A stretch of 35,939 nucleotides of DNA, from NCBI GenBank assembly GCA_017306715.1, contig JAFKHV010000034.1:1-35939 (forward strand), written 5' to 3'. Source of the stretch: Legionella sp. Lineage in GTDB: Bacteria > Pseudomonadota > Gammaproteobacteria > Legionellales > Legionellaceae. Every line of letters begins with the position of its first letter. Within the stretch, counting starts at the first letter, position 1. Position numbers and translations under genes: made by a program. This document shows, one piece after another, positions 26,901-33,006 of the stretch. A model generated the notes under the pieces. That model ran no database searches and was not told the origin of the DNA. It saw only the letters and a list, made by a program, of their open reading frames with translations.

Positions 26901-28746
26901 CACAAAACTGTACCGATAAACTGGAATCCACTCCATAATGAGCCAGATTCGTATCTATATTTATTTGCGCAGGCGGAACCTCTAAATGGGTTGCGAGCCA
27001 ATTTTGCATCCACTGAATTAAACGATTATTCTGATGCCGTTTTAAAGGTGCAGCTACCTCTTTGCTGCGCTGCCATTGCGCGATAAGCGCAAGCTCCTCA
27101 CGCTCCAAAGCCGTCCGCGTAGCACTGCGTTGCACTTTACCACTGGATGTTTTGGGGAGAGTCGCTTGCCGGATAAGGACTATTTTTGCGGGCAATAGAG
27201 GTAAATCTTCACGGCACCGCTCGAGTATTGCGTTGAAAACCTGCGGATGATCTTTCTCATGGCGATGAATTTCTTGCACCAGCACCAGCTCTAACTCACC
27301 TTGAATCTCTTGAGTAAAAGCCGCACAACCATGAGCAATTAAAGCAGGATGACAATCGTGGACCGAACCTTCAATATCTTGCGGGTATATGTTATGTCCC
27401 CGTAGAATGATCAAATCTTTCAAGCGCCCAGTGACAAACAACTCACCTTGCTCATTTAAGAAACCTAAATCACCTGTACGTAAAAAAGTTCCTTCGTGAT
27501 TGGCTAATTGCAATCCAAATAGTTCTTGGCTTAATTCTGGTTTGCGCCAATAACCTTCGGCAATACTCGGTCCTTGCACCACAATCTCACCAATGGTATT
27601 GGGAGCTAATACCGCACAGGTTTGCGGGTCGATAATTTGCAGTTCATGACCTGCAGCCGCATAACCACAGCCAACAATCGCCGTTGCATCGGCATCTTCC
27701 TCATCCAAAAACCGTAGCTGACCTTGATTTTGCAAGACCTGTTTATCGACGTAGGCGATTGTCGTTTTAGTTTGTGGTGCTTTACCACTGACCATCAGCG
27801 TTGTTTCTGCCATGCCATAAGCAGGATAGCAGTGTTCCGCGTGAAACCCACACTCTTTAAAAGCGTCACTAAACCGTGCCAGGGTTTTCGCGCTCACCGG
27901 TTCTGCGCCATTTAATGCCACCACCCAATGACTTAAATCAAGCTGCTTTTTTTCCTCAGCAGTAATGGTTGTAGCACAAATGTCATAAGAAAAATTAGGC
28001 GCAGGAGCAAGCATTACCTGATAATCGCTGATTGCTTTTAACCAAATAAACGGTTTTTTAAGAAAGGTGGTTGGGGCCATTAAAATGCTGTGTAGGCCAC
28101 ACGCTAAAGGATATAAAATTGCCCCGATTAATCCCATATCGTGAAAAGGAGGTACCCAAGAACAAATTGATTCCATCCGTTCTTCAAACAATGTATGAAT
28201 GGCACGCGTATTTGCCATGATGTTGGCATGCGTAACCTGTACCCCTTTCGGGGTCCCTGTAGAGCCTGAGGTATATTGTAAAAAAGCAATATCTTGTATG
28301 TTTATCAAATGGTCTTGAGATTTTTTTGGTTGAGTGAACTCCATTTCATCCACCGCTAATACCTTGATTTGAAATTGATATTGCTCTGCTACATTAGCGG
28401 TAGTAAGAATGAGTTCAGCCTGGGCATCATCAATAATGGCCGCAATTCGTTGTGCATGACGATTACCACGGGGAGGATACGCGGGAACTGCAATGATTCC
28501 TGCCATAAGACATCCGTAAAAGGTAATGATGTAATCTAGTCCCGGGGGCAATAATAACAGTGCCCTACTACCTGCAGTGCCCATCGTCTGCAAGGTAGAT
28601 GCCATATGCTCTACTTTGATGAGCAATTCTTGATAGGTTAATGATTCTTGGGTGGTTTCATTAATAAAGGTGTATGCGGTGGTTTGAGGTTGGTTGCGAG
28701 CACGTGTTCTTAATACATCCATTAAATTGATTTGGGTTTCGGTCAT
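20977..28746 (-). CDS. Hybrid FAAL-polyketide synthase with terminal condensation domain (FAAL-ACP-KS-AT-KR-ACP-C)
   Basis: A 2589-residue megasynthase. Fatty acyl-AMP ligase (about 1-560): YTSGSTGTPKG at 158-168, APAPNFSYD, YGMAETTL, and adenylation lysine K537 in PKTSSGK. First ACP (575-645): S608 in GVDSS. Ketosynthase (664-1088): C836 (DTACSSS), H971 and H1010. Acyltransferase (1186-1480): S1278 (GHSVGEY), with HAFH at 1382-1385, the malonyl-CoA signature. Ketoreductase (structural part from about 1560, catalytic 1785-1965): GGLGGIG at 1794-1800, S1923, Y1936 and N1940; LRD at 1877-1879 suggests a B-type product. Second ACP (2053-2130): S2089 in GMDSL. Condensation domain (2152-2570): H2287 in SHMLVDG. 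DH, ER, methyltransferase and thioesterase are absent. Expected chemistry: load a fatty acid, one malonyl extension, ketoreduction, then transfer to an amine or alcohol. The product is unknown. Confidence 0.95.
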   Translation of the reverse strand: MTETQINLMDVLRTRARNQPQTTAYTFINETTQESLTYQELLIKVEHMASTLQTMGTAGSRALLLLPPGLDYIITFYGCLMAGIIAVPAYPPRGNRHAQRIAAIIDDAQAELILTTANVAEQYQFQIKVLAVDEMEFTQPKKSQDHLINIQDIAFLQYTSGSTGTPKGVQVTHANIMANTRAIHTLFEERMESICSWVPPFHDMGLIGAILYPLACGLHSILMAPTTFLKKPFIWLKAISDYQVMLAPAPNFSYDICATTITAEEKKQLDLSHWVVALNGAEPVSAKTLARFSDAFKECGFHAEHCYPAYGMAETTLMVSGKAPQTKTTIAYVDKQVLQNQGQLRFLDEEDADATAIVGCGYAAAGHELQIIDPQTCAVLAPNTIGEIVVQGPSIAEGYWRKPELSQELFGLQLANHEGTFLRTGDLGFLNEQGELFVTGRLKDLIILRGHNIYPQDIEGSVHDCHPALIAHGCAAFTQEIQGELELVLVQEIHRHEKDHPQVFNAILERCREDLPLLPAKIVLIRQATLPKTSSGKVQRSATRTALEREELALIAQWQRSKEVAAPLKRHQNNRLIQWMQNWLATHLEVPPAQINIDTNLAHYGVDSSLSVQFCGALESELGYAVNPSLLWEYSSLAALAQHLEPQAEPKGSSTPVSSTQGQEPMAIIGMSCRLPGGVNSPEEFWQLLMAGKDGISEVPAERWNAAQWHDPQPGTPGKIATRKGGFIDHITDFDAALFGINRQEAEAMDPQHRLLLELSWQALEYAGIAPLSLAETATGVFVGIASHDYQQRIQALQEQDANVYFGIGNAHSAAAGRLAYFFGTQGHAITVDTACSSSLVAVYHACQELQRGECSLAIVGGVNALLDPTLSASFSQAGMLSPEGKCQVFAAQADGYVRSEGGGVVILKRLADAQRDQDRILAVIHSAVVNSDGRSNGITAPNPKAQQALLNKGLQAAQLEPDAIDYIEAHGTGTRLGDPIEFNALKSVYATGTRKIPLQIGSVKSNIGHLEAAAGMAGLIKTVLMLQHQRLVANLHVQEINPLIQLDAIPAQVPTSGQIWQKDTGRLRFAGVSSFGFTGTNAHVIVSEPEPLTSKIKEEINERPLHLLTLSGHSAEALDAQRVNLVHFLQQQPALNLAELCHSLAVERSALEYRMALLVQNPAEAVAQLHHAQGIAIPKGQALGIVFLFTGQGAQYVQMGKALYEGHPFFRQQVDLCSELLQSWLPQPLTNLLFADNAETLLQQTQYTQPALFVIEYALAQLWMSWGIKPAAVIGHSVGEYVAATIAGVMSLADGLKLIAERARLMQAQAPGGMLAVNVNQELAVNLLDEFKEAHPQMLINLAAINSVTQIVVSGTLGAIKEFQQFCVAQSLKTRVLPVSHAFHSAMMQPMLKEFQQVTQSISYHPARIPLISNVSGQIIETLDAAYWVNHVVAPVKFSAGIQTLLQDHQYSVFLEMGPQPLLLNLAMEHHPQAHEALWLPSLTKNRNNWETLFEALAALYLKNVAIDWAAFDAPFDINSQRMPLPTYAFQRERYWLLPTVDVQVTEQETGSTDHSLLQMHWEQGNSTLQEPVKIHSGLWLIFWSDNPVLESLQIQFKRYFPQAVFVYSGQEYCVHANRVEINEHSSEHYQRLLQEFPNHEGILYCWGLEPFFNQSSEKFEPKDLQQSLQKNLQGLLYLAQNQTHHSKPLFVITHQASEKSHHPNPFGTTLIGLGKSILLEFPQRAYYHLDVVSTPLTDKIITALAYLNDTPDTRGLWVLDEGQLWSAYLKPITPPQLQTVTINSDGAYIITGGLGGIGLILCQWLLRHQVKEIILLGRRPLTQEWQNRINQWSQDVTHINYYMVDVGNREELEQRLSSLKLKAPVKGIFHTAGVLRDGLLPHLGWSEFAEVLQAKVWGGWNLHQLSQDLFPQLDHFVLFSSISSLLGSVGQGNYAAANAFLDGLAGYRHAQGLPVLTINYGPWKQIGMTKNLDIPWDEYGIEPLDEEQGVAAMMHLMSQGEIRAAVVPNHFSDASLKLPALHQHLLRKIRPAVQAHTVQEDIITKPKELSIETIKTCLEEEVRNVMRLGAHEELPGDATLLSLGMDSLVGMDFVRRLQKKLALPTLSMQSVLFENRNLEALIIFLQEKILEEQGLQEESNKPMTVIDHSRLTPLSVQQTRIWRHIQQDPKNPAYVITNFFQLEGEVDAAILEQAIREVLARHAMLRGSIHTYMSMPFQYVHEQVPFSLDYEDISHLSPTQRKKMEESLIQVMTHKQFDLAVPPLLASTLLRLSDKQYLWGLCVSHMLVDGSSSLILFQDILHVYALKKKTTSEHLPAAVPYQEFINWQLGSIVNGVQTRYEQYWQKTLKNYQPPQLTIEEAEPKKIPSGAREALTISHEVLGQLQALTRQKQITLPNLLLTVYGMVLANRTERREAFITLLCGGRDKELFRTTVGNIANELPVILKFSPGMSFIDAALYVQNHLASAMDYQYMQPEQIKELNLATPEISFDFQHLQMHLKKTGFTLNTVTPKAEKVPLWGDNPRKLSLKLTYDGTSLNGYLKYRADYYHPNSIKILVENMYYILQQIIGNSDTSLDVFAELSGVNYE

Positions 28747-28832
28747 AGCATTTTTTGGCTCTCATACTGACGGCTCATCCATGTCCAAGTTCCATACAAT
28801 GCAGCAGTGAGCACCCTCCTATAATTGTTCAT
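28743..28832 (-). CDS. Possible 29-residue leader ORF overlapping the megasynthase start
   Basis: On the minus strand an ATG at 28832 opens a 29-codon frame (product begins MNNYRRVLTAALYGTW, ends SQKML). Its TGA shares bases with the megasynthase ATG (ATGA). An AGGAGG sequence lies inside it. It starts almost at the predicted transcription start and has no upstream ribosome binding site, so leaderless initiation would be needed. ATG 28778 or TTG 28799 are alternative starts. It may be a regulatory leader peptide that couples translation to the synthase, or a chance ORF. Confidence 0.3.
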   Translation of the reverse strand: MNNYRRVLTAALYGTWTWMSRQYESQKML

Positions 28833-28842
28833 GTTTTAATCA

Positions 28843-28871
28843 ACTATAGACCATGCACTGCAGCAAAACAA
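28843..28871 (-). promoter_or_regulatory. Candidate promoter of the megasynthase operon
   Basis: Read on the minus strand, TTGTTT (28871-28866, three of six) and TATAGT (28848-28843, five of six) are separated by 17 bp. Initiation near 28836 gives a leader of about 90 nt. The rest of the 359-bp gap 28747-29105 is very AT-rich and holds a direct repeat and a possible leader ORF; I see no other gene in it. Confidence 0.45.
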
Positions 28872-28899
28872 ACCAATTAGAAGGTTTTTTTGCAAATTT

Positions 28900-28931
28900 G
28901 TTAATTTTGTTTTCTCATAAGTTAATTTTGT
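28900..28931. repeat. 11-bp direct repeat at 21-bp spacing upstream of the megasynthase promoter
   Basis: GTTAATTTTGT occurs at 28900-28910 and again at 28921-28931, a period of 21 bp or two helical turns. The repeats lie about 30-60 bp upstream of the candidate -35 box on the minus strand, a suitable place for activator binding. A partial third GTTAAT starts at 28955. The region is AT-rich, which raises the chance of coincidence. Confidence 0.5.
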
Positions 28932-29105
28932 AGACAAAAAAAATAAAACAGATGGTTAATTAAGTACTTAGTCGGTTTATTAGATTAATTAATAATTTAG
29001 TAATAGCTCACTTTATGTCTCAATTAAGGCCTTATAGGTAACGACTCGCTCATTAATTGAAGAATAATAAATTTTAGTCCTCTATATCGAGAACCCAAAT
29101 AGGAA

Positions 29106-29807
29106 TTAAAGATTCACAATTAAATTTATAGAAGCGATATTTGCACAAAAGTTGGGTACGCCCACACGCCGAATATACTGGTTCATATAACCAAACTCCC
29201 CCACTATCTGGGTATTAAATCGATACCCCAATCCTGCGAATGCTCGGTTTTGATCGAACCCCCGATTAGGACGCCCGATAAAATTATTTTTATGTATAAA
29301 AATTTCATCACTAAATACCCAACTCCAGGTCGGATGCTGTTTCATGGGAATTGCAAATTTCAGCAATTGGCGAAAACGATAGGCAGTTTTCGGTGCATTT
29401 TCTAAAAACCGTTGCTCAGTTCGAGTTCTGCTCGTAAAAGTAAAGCGTGCGAATTTTTTAACCCAGAGTAATTGTTGCCAGATACGATCTTCTTCATAAG
29501 GACTCGTAGTTAGGGGTTTGCCGGTATAAATCCAGGCATAACCCAACCAAATGCTTAGGTCTTTTGTTAGCTCGTAACCCACGCCAGGACGTAATAAAAG
29601 TTGGGTCAAATGCGTTGTGCTTTCACCAAATCGCTCCTGGTTTTCCAACCAGTACTTAAAGCGACTACGAGCATGATCTTTCTTTTTAAAATTCCCCATT
29701 ACTGTTGCATTGAACCACGTTTGAAAATCACCTTGTGTGGTTGCATTGCTATTCTGAGCGAACAAAAGGGCCAAGATGAAAAAAAAGAAGTAATTTTTTT
29801 TAAGCAA
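29106..29807 (-). CDS. DUF2490 outer-membrane beta-barrel protein
   Basis: A 233-residue exported protein with a signal peptide (KKNYFFFFILALLFAQNSNA) and a DUF2490 barrel. The family pattern is DFQTWFNATVMGNF, FKYWLENQERFGES, LLRPGVGYEL, IWLGYAWIY, RTRTEQRF, RFRQLLKF, FSDEIFIH and FAGLGYRF. Strands alternate hydrophobic and polar residues with aromatic girdles. Such proteins are predicted outer-membrane barrels of unknown function; some occur near lipid or polysaccharide genes. It lies 14 bases downstream of another barrel gene on the same strand, so both are probably cotranscribed. The next gene downstream, the megasynthase, begins 359 bp later. Confidence 0.85.
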   Translation of the reverse strand: MLKKNYFFFFILALLFAQNSNATTQGDFQTWFNATVMGNFKKKDHARSRFKYWLENQERFGESTTHLTQLLLRPGVGYELTKDLSIWLGYAWIYTGKPLTTSPYEEDRIWQQLLWVKKFARFTFTSRTRTEQRFLENAPKTAYRFRQLLKFAIPMKQHPTWSWVFSDEIFIHKNNFIGRPNRGFDQNRAFAGLGYRFNTQIVGEFGYMNQYIRRVGVPNFCANIASINLIVNL

Positions 29808-29821
29808 AAGAAACCTGCCTC

Positions 29822-30559
29822 TTAAAATAAATAACTGACGCTTATCAGTAATTCATGGGTATAAAGATGAGGTGACCCAGGACCTTGAGCTAAGGACTTG
29901 CCATCACCACCTAGATTATTTGCACCCCAATCGGCAAATTCATATCCCAATCCCAACTGCCAGGCCTGAGTAATATTTTTTTGTAATCCTGCTCCGACAC
30001 TGTACGCGAAAGTGGTATCACTGTGATCCTTAAATAGGGAAAGGGTATTGTAGGCTTCGTCAAGGATAATTGTCTTGTAGTGGTAGCTGTGAGTTAATCC
30101 TAAACCAATACCACTACTAAGGTAAGGTTGAACCAGATAATGCCCAGCGTAAATTAATTTTCCCTTGAGTTCTGCGCGCACTGGCGCCACTTGATATTGA
30201 TATAATGCAACGCCTGTCGCGTCATTAATCCCCAATATTCCACGAACCTGGACATCACTGGCAACACTCACGCCTACGCCAAGCTGACCAAAAACTTCAG
30301 GGCTTAAAGCATGCTGCAAACTAAACGTTATTGCGCCCACACCTATGGAGGTGCTGGAGATTTCTGGGGTGAAATGCTGGCTTTGATCGGGAAAACTAGG
30401 ATATAAGATTTGCGTCCGTCCAGGATTAGTCCAGGCAGGACCACCTGCCACGGTAATTACCGCCAACCAGTCTTCAACAACTTTGTGGGCTCCCATGCTG
30501 CCCGCGAGCGTATTCATACTGAATAAGTAACTGGCTATCACGATAAGCGCTTTATACAT
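29822..30559 (-). CDS. Outer-membrane beta-barrel protein (OmpA/OmpW-like porin fold)
   Basis: A 245-residue exported protein: signal peptide MYKALIVIASYLFSMNTLAG, then alternating amphipathic strands rich in glycine and aromatics (GVGAITFSLQHAL, GQLGVGVSVASD, YLSSGIGLGLTHSYHY, YSVGAGLQKNI, LGLGYEFADWG). It ends in SVSYLF; a C-terminal phenylalanine is the usual barrel assembly signal read by BamA. Length suggests an eight- to ten-strand barrel. No ligand-binding motif is seen. The start has AGGGAC upstream, and a candidate extended -10 promoter sits about 32 bases before it. It leads a two-gene unit with the DUF2490 barrel. Confidence 0.82.
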   Translation of the reverse strand: MYKALIVIASYLFSMNTLAGSMGAHKVVEDWLAVITVAGGPAWTNPGRTQILYPSFPDQSQHFTPEISSTSIGVGAITFSLQHALSPEVFGQLGVGVSVASDVQVRGILGINDATGVALYQYQVAPVRAELKGKLIYAGHYLVQPYLSSGIGLGLTHSYHYKTIILDEAYNTLSLFKDHSDTTFAYSVGAGLQKNITQAWQLGLGYEFADWGANNLGGDGKSLAQGPGSPHLYTHELLISVSYLF

Positions 30560-30590
30560 CGTTCGTCCCTAAAGGTTTTAAAGTCATGAT

Positions 30591-30599
30591 TTTATATCA
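30591..30599 (-). promoter_or_regulatory. Extended -10 promoter for the barrel gene pair
   Basis: On the minus strand the sequence is TGATATAAA: a TGn extension followed by TATAAA (five of six). It would start transcription about 25 bases before the barrel gene at 30559. It lies in the 46-bp gap after the MFS gene. Confidence 0.45.
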
Positions 30600-30605
30600 T
30601 AATAA

Positions 30606-31781
30606 TTAAGCAATCGTGAAGTTTTTCTTTTGGTACTGTAGCGCAAGAAGAAATAATAAGCAGACACCAGCATAGCCCAACACCGTGTAAGCAAAACTAT
30701 GAATACTGTCTTGGAAAAGCCTACTGGATAGATACAGAGCAACAATGGGTACCCCCATTTTAATAAGGTTCATAATGGTTGCAGCTGTGAGCTTGCATAG
30801 ATTAAATTCTAAAGCGAGCAATGTGGCTGCAGGATAAATTGCCCCCAACACAAAATTCATGAGATAAAATGATAAAAACATTGAGTTGACGGTTAGCAGA
30901 GCACTCGAATACAACGCCAGCAATAATACATTGGCACAGAGGATGAAAACTAGACCACTGATGCATAGTGCTAATTCACTCATAACTTGAGCAAGTCGAG
31001 GATAGATGAAACTTCCCAAAAGTAAAAAAAATAACGTAAAAAAACTGTATATACTGTAGGCTTGGGGCTGAAGACCGAAGTTATGCGTGGCAATTAAAGG
31101 CGCATAGAAAGCATACATGTATGCAATCAGCGTCGTTATTGCCAAGGTTAATGAAAACATTACCGTTAGAAATAAAGTGTTACTTTGCAACAGAAGCTTA
31201 GGCGCAGCTTCTTTTTTAAAGTGCTTTTCATCCTCAGATAAGCACCATGCAGGTACCAATAACGCAAGGCAGACTGGTAAATAGCAAACAACGACCGCGC
31301 CTAGAGAGTAATGTTGCGCCATAAACCCCGAAAGCATCATGCTGGAATAAGTTCCCACAGTAAAAATTACTGTGATGAGGGTAAAAAAATTGCGTTGCGA
31401 TGCAGGCGGTAAGCGTTCTTTAACTACAGCGAAACCACAAACTAGATGAGCGGATAAGCCAAAACCGATAAGAAAACGGCCACTAACAAATAAAGTAAAA
31501 TAATGTATATACCAGCCGGTTATTAAAAATAAAGAGCCGAGCAAAGCGGTGCCAACTCCAAGCCTTATACTCCTAACCTTTCCTATTTTTTTACCCGTAG
31601 CGCCCCATAGAGGTTGACTCAGAAGACATCCTGCTAAGTAGTAGGTAACCACCGAGCTTAACGTAGACTTGGAAACCATAAAATAATCTTGCAGTAGTCC
31701 CAAAGCAGGGCTTAAGAATGAGGCCATAACCGTGGCGGCGGGTATTAAAAACACGATACAAATTTTTTCTTGGCGATTCAT
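30606..31781 (-). CDS. MFS transporter, Bcr/CflA-like multidrug efflux family
   Basis: A 391-residue inner-membrane protein with about twelve hydrophobic helices and a short central loop near residues 185-205 (CLSEDEKHFKKEAAP). The family motif between helices 2 and 3 is LWGATGKKIGKVRSIRLG, a variant of the MFS motif A with the usual aspartate replaced by threonine-glycine. Such proteins export drugs or metabolites by proton antiport; the substrate is unknown. I start at the ATG at 31781 because the only upstream alternative is a TTG two codons earlier. It is divergent from lpxD and ends 46 bp before the outer-membrane barrel pair. Confidence 0.88.
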   Translation of the reverse strand: MNRQEKICIVFLIPAATVMASFLSPALGLLQDYFMVSKSTLSSVVTYYLAGCLLSQPLWGATGKKIGKVRSIRLGVGTALLGSLFLITGWYIHYFTLFVSGRFLIGFGLSAHLVCGFAVVKERLPPASQRNFFTLITVIFTVGTYSSMMLSGFMAQHYSLGAVVVCYLPVCLALLVPAWCLSEDEKHFKKEAAPKLLLQSNTLFLTVMFSLTLAITTLIAYMYAFYAPLIATHNFGLQPQAYSIYSFFTLFFLLLGSFIYPRLAQVMSELALCISGLVFILCANVLLLALYSSALLTVNSMFLSFYLMNFVLGAIYPAATLLALEFNLCKLTAATIMNLIKMGVPIVALYLSSRLFQDSIHSFAYTVLGYAGVCLLFLLALQYQKKNFTIA

Positions 31782-31894
31782 GGTCAAAAATTGTAGTCCC
31801 AGGCTTGGCGCATTATCGCAAATAGAATACTTTTTACAAATTATACGGAGTGTTCATGGTGATTTACTGCAATAAGCCCTATCTACTGTAGTGT

Positions 31895-31924
31895 TTGTTT
31901 TTTATGCCATAGCCAAGATATAAT
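31895..31924 (+). promoter_or_regulatory. Sigma-70 promoter for lpxD-polA
   Basis: TTGTTT (31895-31900) and a perfect TATAAT (31919-31924) with an 18-bp spacer lie just upstream of lpxD, giving a leader of about 20 nt. Confidence 0.55.
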
Positions 31925-31950
31925 CAAGAATTTGTTCATTAAGGCTTACT

Positions 31951-33006
31951 ATGATCAGCTCGTTAAACGATATCGCTCAACACGTTAATGGGGTAGTTAT
32001 TGGCGATGCTGCCACCGCTATCACCTCAATTTCATCGATTGATGATATTACGCCCGGGAGTCTGGTATTTGCCGATACCCCTGAATATTTCAAAAAAGCT
32101 GAGGACTCTGCGGCAGCAGCGATTATGACCAAGAACGCTCCGGACAATTGCAGCAAGCCTGTTTTACAGGTACAAAATCCCATGCGTGCGTTCATCGCCT
32201 TGATCCAACATTTTCATCCACAACCTCAGGCGACTGCAGGAATCCATCCAACGGCAGTCATTGCTGCAGATGTAATTCTTGGCCAGAACGTTTTCATTGG
32301 TCCCTACGTTGTGATTGAAGAGGGCAGTGTCATTGGTGATTATTGCGTCCTGAAAAGTCATATTCATATTGGCCGTCAGGTGAATATGGGCAATCATACG
32401 ACGGTGCATGCTCACGTCACGATCTACGATCACTGTCACATTGGCTCTCAAGTCACCATTCACGCATCCACAGTTATTGGTTCTGATGGTTTTGGATATA
32501 CTTTTGATGAAGGTAAACATCAAAAAATACCTCATGTCGGTAATGTTGTCGTACACGATGATGTTGAGATCGGTGCCAATACAGCTATCGACCGCGCAAC
32601 TATGGGCAGTACGGTTATTGGACAAGGTACAAAAATTGATAATTTAGTCCAAGTGGCCCATTCAGTAAAACTGGGGAAACATAATATACTGTGCGGTTTC
32701 ACAGGAATTGCAGGGAGTACTCAGACTGGGAATAATGTTATTTTTGCTGCCAATTGCGGCATCAGTGATCACGTGCGCATCGATGATGGGGTTATTCTGG
32801 GAGCACGCTCCGGTGTACCGCCCCACAAACATCTGCTTTCGGGCAACATTTATATCGGCAGTCCTGCCCGACCTAAAGATTTAGCTATTAAACAAGAGTT
32901 AGGGGCTGCACGCATCCCTGCTATGCGGAAAACAATTAAAAATCTAACAGAGCAAGTTGCAGTGCTCACGAAAAAGATGACCCAGTTGGAGACAGAGCAG
33001 TCATGA
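31951..33006 (+). CDS. lpxD: UDP-3-O-(3-hydroxyacyl)glucosamine N-acyltransferase
   Basis: Third enzyme of lipid A synthesis, adding a 3-hydroxyacyl chain from ACP to the 2-amino group. The 351 residues comprise an N-terminal uridine-binding domain (1-100, with [11 protein letters not shown]), a left-handed beta-helix of hexapeptide repeats (about 100-300, IGxxV-type), and a C-terminal helical arm (315-351). The catalytic histidine is H237 in [12 protein letters not shown], and [20 protein letters not shown] lines the acyl pocket. The AAGG site 7 bases upstream supports the start. It is not in the usual bamA-skp-lpxD-fabZ-lpxA cluster; instead it overlaps polA by 4 bases (ATGA), so it may be one of two lpxD copies. 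Confidence 0.94.
   Translation: MISSLNDIAQHVNGVVIGDAATAITSISSIDDITPGSLVFADTPEYFKKAEDSAAAAIMTKNAPDNCSKPVLQVQNPMRAFIALIQHFHPQPQATAGIHPTAVIAADVILGQNVFIGPYVVIEEGSVIGDYCVLKSHIHIGRQVNMGNHTTVHAHVTIYDHCHIGSQVTIHASTVIGSDGFGYTFDEGKHQKIPHVGNVVVHDDVEIGANTAIDRATMGSTVIGQGTKIDNLVQVAHSVKLGKHNILCGFTGIAGSTQTGNNVIFAANCGISDHVRIDDGVILGARSGVPPHKHLLSGNIYIGSPARPKDLAIKQELGAARIPAMRKTIKNLTEQVAVLTKKMTQLETEQS

Noticed and set aside
32164..32625. 153-codon antisense ORF within lpxD
   Set aside because: It mirrors the hexapeptide repeats of LpxD, which give long open antisense frames; no start site or conserved features.
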